Positions 1 through 3,800 of a DNA stretch of 6,618 bases are shown one piece after another. A model generated the notes under the pieces. The model searched no databases, was not told the origin of the DNA, and saw only the letters and a program-made list of their open reading frames with translations. The stretch covers positions 1 to 6,618 of the forward strand of contig USGN01000069.1 of the NCBI GenBank assembly GCA_900554255.1, given 5' to 3'. The stretch's first letter is position 1. Every line of letters starts with the position of its first letter. A program made the position numbers and the translations under genes. This stretch comes from an uncultured Collinsella sp. Lineage in GTDB: Bacteria > Actinomycetota > Coriobacteriia > Coriobacteriales > Coriobacteriaceae.

Positions 1-117
1 ATCACCATCGAGGGCGATCTCATCCACCCGATCGCCATGGAGGAGGGCCTGCGCTTCGCTATCCGCGAGGGTGGCCACACCGTCGGTTCGGGCATCGTCT
101 CCACGATCATTGAGTAA
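1..117 (+). CDS. tuf: Elongation factor Tu, C-terminal end (partial)
   Basis: Only the last 38 codons are present; the gene enters from the left edge in frame 1 and stops at TAA 115-117. The visible residues include [17 protein letters not shown] followed by [13 protein letters not shown]. This is the highly conserved end of domain III of EF-Tu, the GTPase that delivers aminoacyl-tRNA to the ribosome. Domain III takes part in binding the tRNA T-stem and EF-Ts. A clear hairpin terminator follows 27 bases later, so tuf ends its own transcript rather than running into rpmG. The GTP-binding domain lies outside the window. Identification is firm from the family signature; whether the genome has a second tuf copy cannot be seen. 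Confidence 0.96.
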   Translation: MTIEGDLIHPIAMEEGLRFAIREGGHTVGSGIVSTIIE

Positions 118-144
118 ATTAGCTCTTTGATATAGCTGACTTAG

Positions 145-179
145 AGAACCCGGCACTTATATGGGTGCCGGGTTCTTTT
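145..179 (+). terminator. Intrinsic terminator of tuf
   Basis: A perfect 12-bp GC-rich stem pairs 145-156 (AGAACCCGGCAC) with 165-176 (GTGCCGGGTTCT) around an 8-base loop, and runs into TTT at 177-179. It lies 27 bases after the tuf stop, a standard position for a Rho-independent terminator. The T tract is short, but the stem is strong. Confidence 0.9.
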
Positions 180-321
180 CTGCAATGGATATTGAGCCGT
201 TGCTGGTGTCGAGAGGATCGATAATGGTCCTGGGTGCACCGTCGATTAGATCTCGTTGGCTCCATTGATGTGTTCCAAATATGAATGGGTTCACCGAGAA
301 CCAATTGATTCGAGGTTTTCG

Positions 322-351
322 TTGACAGCACTTACGTAGAGCTGATAAAGT
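322..351 (+). promoter_or_regulatory. Sigma-A-type promoter for rpmG-trpT-secE-nusG
   Basis: A perfect -35 box TTGACA (322-327) is followed after 18 bases by TAAAGT (346-351), a 4/6 match to the -10 consensus. Transcription would start near 358, giving a leader of about 40 bases before the rpmG start codon. It is the only good promoter seen between the tuf terminator and rpmG. The preceding stretch 180-321 holds no gene, RNA or convincing repeat that I can support. The exact start site is inferred. Confidence 0.7.
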
Positions 352-396
352 ATCAACTCGTGCCCGTACGGGGCGGAAATGAAAGGTTCAGGATAC

Positions 397-546
397 ATGC
401 GTACTCTAGTTACTCTTGCGTGCACTGAGTGCAAGCGCCGCAACTATACGACCACCAAGAACAAGTCGACCATGCCTGATCGTATGGAGATCAAGAAGTA
501 TTGCCCCTGGTGCCGTCACCACACGCTGCACAAAGAGACTCGCTAG
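397..546 (+). CDS. rpmG: 50S ribosomal protein L33, zinc-binding form
   Basis: This 49-residue protein begins [20 protein letters not shown] and is the usual length for L33 (about 49-55). L33 is a small basic protein of the large ribosomal subunit. Two CxxC pairs, C9/C12 and C36/C39, form the zinc ribbon, so this is the zinc-containing (C+) type rather than a cysteine-free paralogue; many Actinomycetota and Firmicutes carry both. The start ATG at 397 has GAAAGG at 381-386, ten bases upstream. A Trp tRNA follows 13 bases after the stop, so the gene is probably cotranscribed with trpT, secE and nusG from the promoter at 322-351. It was identified directly by translation because it is a short ORF. 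Confidence 0.96.
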   Translation: MRTLVTLACTECKRRNYTTTKNKSTMPDRMEIKKYCPWCRHHTLHKETR

Positions 547-559
547 TCTCTAGTCACAT

Positions 560-635
560 ACGCCAGTAGTTCAATTGGTAGAGCATCGGTCTCCAAAACC
601 GAGTGTTGAGGGTTCGAGTCCTTCCTGGCGTGCCA
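560..635 (+). tRNA. trpT: tRNA-Trp (anticodon CCA)
   Basis: The full cloverleaf can be traced. The acceptor stem pairs ACGCCAG (560-566) with CTGGCGT (625-631). The D arm contains AATTGGTA, and the anticodon stem TCGGT/ACCGA encloses a loop with CCA at 593-595. The T stem is GAGGG/CCTTC (one G-U pair) with loop TTCGAGT. Discriminator G632 and an encoded CCA end (633-635) complete a 76-base tRNA. It closely resembles the E. coli tRNA-Trp sequence as I recall it. It sits between rpmG and secE, so it is presumably processed from a mixed mRNA-tRNA transcript. A Trp tRNA beside secE-nusG is a common arrangement. Confidence 0.97.
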
Positions 636-644
636 GTCATTATT

Positions 645-675
645 CCGTAAGCTCCCACTTGGGGGCTTACGGTTT
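645..675 (+). terminator. Strong hairpin after tRNA-Trp (attenuator, partial terminator or processing site)
   Basis: A perfect 12-bp stem pairs 645-656 (CCGTAAGCTCCC) with 661-672 around the 4-base loop ACTT, and is followed by only TTT before ACTCATG. It starts ten bases after the tRNA CCA end. The stem is terminator-grade but the T tract is weak, and I found no good new promoter between it and secE. Partial termination, or RNA processing and stabilisation between the tRNA and the secE-nusG mRNA, fits better than a full stop. The structure is seen; the role is inferred. Confidence 0.6.
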
Positions 676-711
676 ACTCATGTATAAGCGCATTGCGCGG
701 AGGTAACCCAA

Positions 712-1050
712 ATGGCCAACAAGAAGAACAAGAAGAAGGCTCAGCAGCCGGCACCTGCCAACAAAGCTGCCGCCAACTCCAAGGTTGAGGCCAAGAAGGC
801 CGTTGCCAAGAAGAACGAGAAGGCTGCGAAGTCCAAGAAGAACGAGAAGCCTGGTTTCTTCGCCCGCACCAAGAAGTATTTCGCTTCGGTCAAGTCCGAG
901 ATGAAGCGTGTCACGTGGCCCGATAAGAAGGAGCTCGTGAACTACTCGGTCGTCGTTTGCGCTTCTCTGGTCGTCGTCGGCGTCGTCATCGCTCTGCTCG
1001 ATGCTGGCTTTGGCGAGGCTCTTGCTCTGTTCTCTGGATTGAGGGGCTAA
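712..1050 (+). CDS. secE: Preprotein translocase subunit SecE
   Basis: SecE is the small essential membrane subunit that clamps SecY in the SecYEG protein-export channel. This protein has 112 residues. The core is the motif KSEMKRVTWPDKKEL (61-75), an amphipathic cytosolic helix conserved in SecE, followed by one membrane span at about 78-98. The first 47 residues are a Lys/Ala-rich, low-complexity, highly basic extension. Minimal SecE proteins are about 60-65 residues, and such extensions are common in Actinomycetota. The start ATG is preceded by GGAGGT (699-704) seven bases upstream. Only 3 bases separate its stop from nusG, the usual secE-nusG pairing, so the two are cotranslated from one message. 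Confidence 0.97.
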   Translation: MANKKNKKKAQQPAPANKAAANSKVEAKKAVAKKNEKAAKSKKNEKPGFFARTKKYFASVKSEMKRVTWPDKKELVNYSVVVCASLVVVGVVIALLDAGFGEALALFSGLRG

Positions 1051-1053
1051 ACC

Positions 1054-1590
1054 ATGTCTAAGCGTTGGTACGTCGTTCACACTTACTCTGGATACGAGAA
1101 CCGCGTTAAGTCCGATCTCGAGCATCGCATCGAGACCATGGGCATGCAGGACCGTATCTTTGATATCGAGATTCCTATGGAGCGCGTCACCGAGATTAAA
1201 GAGGGTGGCAAGCGCGAGACCAAGGATTCCAAGATCTTCCCGGGTTATGTCCTGGTCCGCATGGAGATGGATGACGATGCTTGGACGTGTGTTCGTAACA
1301 CGCCCGGCGTCACCGGTTTCCTGGGCGGCAACGGCAAGCCCGCTCCGCTTTCCCGCGACGAGTACAACAAGATGACTCGTCGTCCCGGTAAGGGCGATTC
1401 GCCTAAGCGCACCTCGGTTGATATTCAGGTCGGCACGTCCGTCCGCGTCACCGATGGCCCGCTTACCGACTTTGATGGCAAGGTCTCCGAGGTTAACACC
1501 GAGGCTGGCAAGCTTAAGGTCACGCTGATGATCTTTGGCCGCGAGACGCCGGTCGAGCTCGACTTTAACCAGGTCGCTGTCATCGCTTAA
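1054..1590 (+). CDS. nusG: Transcription termination/antitermination factor NusG
   Basis: NusG binds the RNA polymerase clamp, affects pausing and links transcription to Rho or the ribosome. At 178 residues it is the normal bacterial length. The N-terminal NGN domain (about 1-110) begins with the hallmark WYVVHTYSGYENRV (5-18) and contains the FPGYVLVRM strand (62-70) and the TPGVTGFLGG loop (83-92). A short linker leads to the C-terminal KOW domain (about 125-178), with RVTDGPLTDFDGKV and a terminal FNQVAVIA. The ATG lies 3 bases after the secE stop; GAGGGG (1041-1046), inside the end of secE, serves as the ribosome-binding site. The long N-terminal insertions seen in some actinobacterial NusG proteins are absent. 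Confidence 0.98.
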   Translation: MSKRWYVVHTYSGYENRVKSDLEHRIETMGMQDRIFDIEIPMERVTEIKEGGKRETKDSKIFPGYVLVRMEMDDDAWTCVRNTPGVTGFLGGNGKPAPLSRDEYNKMTRRPGKGDSPKRTSVDIQVGTSVRVTDGPLTDFDGKVSEVNTEAGKLKVTLMIFGRETPVELDFNQVAVIA

Positions 1591-1698
1591 GTTTTCGTCC
1601 GTTCGCGCGAGCGTGCTTCTTCTGTGACTGCTCATCTCAGGAGTGCTTCTAACACGTGCGTGCTTACGATATAGCAAGTACTTCACACTCGTGATTCG

Positions 1699-1704
1699 AA
1701 AGGA
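1699..1704 (+). promoter_or_regulatory. Ribosome-binding site that fixes the rplK start
   Basis: AAAGGA lies six bases before ATG 1711 but directly touches an in-frame ATG at 1705. Correct spacing therefore selects 1711, giving the normal MAEKK N-terminus, and excludes the two-residue-longer version. The rest of the 120-base gap after nusG (1591-1710) shows no convincing terminator or promoter. It contains three copies of GTGCTT (1613, 1643, 1660) of unknown meaning. Confidence 0.8.
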
Positions 1705-1710
1705 ATGACC

Positions 1711-2139
1711 ATGGCTGAGAAGAAGGTTGCCAACGTCATTAAGCTCCAGATTCCTGCTGGTGCAGCTAACCCCGCTCCTCCCGTCGGCCCCGCCCTGGGC
1801 GCTGCTGGCGTGAACATCATGCAGTTCTGCCAGGCCTTTAACGCCGAGACGCAGGACAAGAAGGGCGACATCATCCCCGTTGAGATCTCTGTCTACGAGG
1901 ATAAGTCCTTCTCCTTCATCACCAAGACCCCGCCGGCGGCTCACCTCATCAAGAAGGAGCTGAACCTCAAGTCTGGTTCCGCTAAGCCCCAGGCCGACAA
2001 GGTTGGTCAGCTCTCCCAGGAGCAGCTCACCAAGATCGCCGAGATCAAGATGCCGGACCTCAATGCCAACGACATTGACGCCGCCAAGAAGATCATCGCC
2101 GGTACCGCCCGTTCCATGGGCGTCACCATCGCTGAGTAG
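1711..2139 (+). CDS. rplK: 50S ribosomal protein L11
   Basis: L11 binds the GTPase-associated centre of 23S rRNA, contacts elongation factors and is needed for RelA-type stringent response. The protein has 142 residues, the same as the E. coli protein. The N-terminal domain carries the proline-rich stretch [17 protein letters not shown] (14-30), the region bound by thiostrepton-type antibiotics, then [12 protein letters not shown]. The middle has the conserved [14 protein letters not shown] (69-82). The C-terminal rRNA-binding domain ends in the signature GTARSMG (131-137). The start is chosen by ribosome-binding-site spacing. It is followed by a structured 117-base spacer and then rplA. It probably shares the upstream secE-nusG transcript, because no clear separate promoter was found. 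Confidence 0.98.
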   Translation: MAEKKVANVIKLQIPAGAANPAPPVGPALGAAGVNIMQFCQAFNAETQDKKGDIIPVEISVYEDKSFSFITKTPPAAHLIKKELNLKSGSAKPQADKVGQLSQEQLTKIAEIKMPDLNANDIDAAKKIIAGTARSMGVTIAE

Positions 2140-2157
2140 CGATTTCTTATGGTAACG

Positions 2158-2183
2158 ACGGGTGCTCCGACCGGGGCGCCCGT
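2158..2183 (+). other. Stable RNA hairpin in the rplK-rplA spacer
   Basis: The 11-bp stem 2158-2168 (ACGGGTGCTCC) pairs with 2173-2183 (GGGGCGCCCGT) through nine Watson-Crick pairs and two G-U wobbles, around the loop GACC. No T run follows (TTAAATG), so it is not a normal terminator. It begins 18 bases after the rplK stop. It may protect the rplK 3' end, mark a processing point, or form part of the larger L1-responsive leader. The role is inferred. Confidence 0.55.
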
Positions 2184-2188
2184 TAAAT

Positions 2189-2206
2189 GTGTGCAATAGG
2201 GCACAC
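2189..2206 (+). other. Small hairpin in the rplK-rplA spacer
   Basis: GTGTGC (2189-2194) pairs perfectly with GCACAC (2201-2206) over a six-base loop AATAGG. It lies between the larger hairpin at 2158-2183 and the L1-site-like structure at 2214-2243, so the spacer can fold into three consecutive stem-loops. No independent function can be assigned. Confidence 0.4.
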
Positions 2207-2213
2207 GATACGA

Positions 2214-2243
2214 TGTGGGAGGGCTCACGCCCGTTTAACCACA
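2214..2243 (+). promoter_or_regulatory. Ribosomal protein L1 operator (mRNA mimic of the 23S L1 site) controlling rplA
   Basis: Two short helices are separated by an asymmetric internal loop. TGTGG (2214-2218) pairs with CCACA (2239-2243), and GGGC (2221-2224) pairs with GCCC (2229-2232) over the loop TCAC. GA (2219-2220) faces GTTTAA (2233-2238). The 5' strand reads GTGGGAGGGC, resembling the GUGGGAGGC strand of the L1 site in 23S rRNA (helices 76-78). L1 is known to repress its operon by binding such an mRNA mimic. Here the lower helix ends on the first base of the rplA Shine-Dalgarno AGGAGGT (2243-2249), so bound L1 should block ribosome entry. Shape and sequence are seen; repression is inferred from the family. 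Confidence 0.82.
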
Positions 2244-2249
2244 GGAGGT
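2243..2249 (+). promoter_or_regulatory. Shine-Dalgarno of rplA, decides its start
   Basis: AGGAGGT is a near-perfect anti-16S match. It lies seven bases before ATG 2257 but only one base before the in-frame ATG 2251, so 2257 (protein MAKHGK) is chosen. Its first base closes the L1-site helix. Confidence 0.85.
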
Positions 2250-2256
2250 AATGCAC

Positions 2257-2964
2257 ATGGCTAAGCATGGTAAGAGCTATAACGCCGCTGCCGAGAAGAT
2301 CGACCGCGCCACGCTCTACACCCCCCTTCAGGCTGCCAAGCTCATCAAGGAGCTCGACACCGCCAAGTTCGACGAGACCGTCGAGGCCCACTTCCGTCTG
2401 GGCATCGATACTCGTAAGGCTGACCAGAACATCCGTGGTTCCATCTCCCTGCCCCACGGCACCGGCAAGACCGTTCGTGTTGCCGTCTTCGCCGAGGGCG
2501 AGAAGGCTCGCGAGGCCGAGGCTGCCGGCGCCGATATCATCGGTTCCGACGAGCTCGTCGCCCAGATCCAGAAGGGCGAGATCAACTTCGACGCCGCTAT
2601 CGCTACGCCGAACATGATGGCCAAGGTTGGTCGCATCGGTAAGATCCTTGGTCCCCGTGGCCTCATGCCGAACCCCAAGCTCGGCACCGTTACCATGGAC
2701 GTCGCCAAGATGGTCTCCGAGCTCAAGGCCGGCCGCGTTGAGTATCGCGCCGACCGCTACGGCATTTGCCACGTGCCTCTGGGCAAGAAGTCCTTCTCCG
2801 AGCAGCAGCTCGTCGAGAACTACGCTGCCCTGTACACCGAGATTCTGCGCGTCAAGCCCTCTTCTGCTAAGGGCAAGTACGTCAAGTCCATCTCTGTGTC
2901 TTCCACCATGGGCCCTGGCGTCAAGGTCGATCCCGCTGTCCAGCGCGACTTCCTGGCTGAGTAA
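2257..2964 (+). CDS. rplA: 50S ribosomal protein L1
   Basis: L1 forms the mobile stalk of the large subunit that guides release of deacylated tRNA from the E site, and it represses its own mRNA. The protein has 235 residues, the normal bacterial length (about 230-235). Domain I is made of the two ends of the chain (about 1-66 and 160-235), with [14 protein letters not shown] (38-51) conserved. Domain II (about 67-159) contains the family signature [17 protein letters not shown] (130-146). The C-terminal part has [15 protein letters not shown] and the [10 protein letters not shown] loop (216-225). The start is set by the Shine-Dalgarno at 2243-2249. The gene ends the + strand block: a strong terminator follows and no rplJ or rplL is seen after it. 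Confidence 0.98.
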   Translation: MAKHGKSYNAAAEKIDRATLYTPLQAAKLIKELDTAKFDETVEAHFRLGIDTRKADQNIRGSISLPHGTGKTVRVAVFAEGEKAREAEAAGADIIGSDELVAQIQKGEINFDAAIATPNMMAKVGRIGKILGPRGLMPNPKLGTVTMDVAKMVSELKAGRVEYRADRYGICHVPLGKKSFSEQQLVENYAALYTEILRVKPSSAKGKYVKSISVSSTMGPGVKVDPAVQRDFLAE

Positions 2965-3001
2965 CTTTTAGTTACTGCCTGAGCAAAGCAAGCATTGCTA
3001 A

Positions 3002-3040
3002 AGAAACCCAGTTCTGCCTTGTGCAGGACCGGGTTTCTTG
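3002..3040. terminator. Two-way intrinsic terminator between rplA and the minus-strand pair
   Basis: The outer 9-bp stem AAGAAACCC (3002-3010) pairs with GGGTTTCTT (3032-3040). It continues inward past one A-C mismatch through GTTCTGC (3012-3018) and GCAGGAC (3024-3030), with one G-U pair, to a five-base loop. The A-rich left arm and T-rich right arm let it act on both strands. It lies 37 bases after the rplA stop and 49 bases beyond the stop of the minus-strand phosphoesterase gene, so it probably ends both converging transcripts. Confidence 0.87.
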
Positions 3041-3069
3041 CTATCTCGGGTTAAAACCAACACGAAGTA

Positions 3070-3091
3070 GACAGTCGCCTTTGTGGTGGTT
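3070..3091 (+). repeat. Inverted repeat, left copy (REP-like)
   Basis: This 22-base sequence matches the reverse complement of 5770-5791 at 20 of 22 positions; its core is CCTTTGTGGTGGTT. It lies 29 bases beyond the rplA terminator, in the sense direction of rplA, and overlaps the stop codon of the minus-strand phosphoesterase gene (3090-3092). Within it CGCC can pair with GGTG around TTTGT. The match is seen; membership of a genome-wide repeat family is a guess. Confidence 0.65.
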
Positions 3092-3800
3092 ACCAGGGGG
3101 TTCTGGCGGTTGAGGACTCGATGGTATCGTGGCGTTTGAGCTCGCGGCGCATGGTTTGCGAATTGAGCCAGGCTGCCTGCCAGCCACGGATGGGGTAGCG
3201 CGTCTGGTCGAGCTCAAACTGCGTATAGCCGCAGGCGTTGATGATTGTTGCCTCGCATGCATGCTGACGCTCACGCTGAAAGTCGCGGCCATAGCATTGG
3301 TGCACATGCCCGTGCACCATGTAGTCGGGATTCCAGGACTCGAGCGCTGTGTTAAAGCATTCGAATCCTCGATGTGGCAGATCATCCAGATCGCCCACGC
3401 CGGCGGCGGGTGCATGGGTGAGCAGGATGTCGCAGCCGCCGACCATCCTCACTTTGCGGGACAGCTTGCGCATGCGCTTGGCCATCTCGCGCTCGGTGTA
3501 CATGTTGGCACCATCTCGATAGCGCATGGAGCCGCCAAGCCCCGCAATGCGGACGCCGCGATACACGTACACGGTGTCTTCGACGCAGATGCATCCACCC
3601 GGTGCATGACGTGCATAGCGGTCATCGTGGTTGCCGCGCACGTAGATGAGCGGCTTGTTGATGACGGTGACCAAAAACTCAAGATAGTCCGGGTCCAGAT
3701 CGCCGGCGGACAAAATCAGGTCGACACCCTCAAAGCGTTCCTTGCGAAAGCACTCCCAAAGGCATCGTTCTTCGGTATCGGCTATGGCAAGGATTTTCAT
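3090..3800 (-). CDS. Calcineurin-like metallophosphoesterase
   Basis: This 236-residue cytosolic protein has no signal peptide and carries the dinuclear-metal phosphoesterase motifs in order. They are IADTEE (6-11) at the place of the usual DxH, AGDLD (32-36), GNHDD (56-60), LTHAP (127-131) and GHVH (164-167). Asp8, Asp34, Asn57, His58, His129, His165 and His167 would bind metal or phosphate. The first motif reads D-T-E instead of D-x-H, which I recall as usual for a clostridial/coriobacterial subgroup. The substrate is unknown; family members cleave phosphomonoesters, phosphodiesters or nucleotides. Its ATG overlaps the TGA of the upstream BMP-like gene as ATGA (3797-3800), and no good Shine-Dalgarno precedes it, so translation is probably coupled. 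The C-terminal tail (about 200-236) is Arg-rich and unassigned. Confidence 0.88.
   Translation of the reverse strand: MKILAIADTEERCLWECFRKERFEGVDLILSAGDLDPDYLEFLVTVINKPLIYVRGNHDDRYARHAPGGCICVEDTVYVYRGVRIAGLGGSMRYRDGANMYTEREMAKRMRKLSRKVRMVGGCDILLTHAPAAGVGDLDDLPHRGFECFNTALESWNPDYMVHGHVHQCYGRDFQRERQHACEATIINACGYTQFELDQTRYPIRGWQAAWLNSQTMRRELKRHDTIESSTARTPW

Noticed and set aside
192..225. Possible promoter with GATAAT (220-225) after the tuf terminator
   Set aside because: Available -35-like boxes TTGCTG (200) and TTGAGC (192) give spacers of 14 and 22 bases, outside the usual range.
683..688. TATAAG as a -10 box for secE
   Set aside because: No -35-like hexamer at 16-18 bases (the region is the G-rich hairpin arm) and no extended -10 TG.
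1647..1675. Possible rplK promoter TTCTAA then TATAGC, 17-base spacer
   Set aside because: It matches only 3/6 and 4/6 positions, which is expected by chance in such a gap; transcription is more simply read from upstream.
1705..1710. Earlier rplK start giving MTMAEKK
   Set aside because: The ribosome-binding site AAAGGA directly abuts this ATG; spacing and the normal L11 N-terminus favour ATG 1711.
2251..2256. Earlier rplA start giving MHMAKHG
   Set aside because: Only one base separates it from the AGGAGGT site; ATG 2257 has normal spacing and the usual L1 N-terminus.
667..2772. 701-codon open frame on the minus strand across secE, nusG, rplK and rplA
   Set aside because: It is antisense to four firmly identified genes. 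Their biased codons avoid the triplets that would give stops on the other strand. Its translation is a Leu/Gly/Asp/Val-rich string with no recognisable domain.
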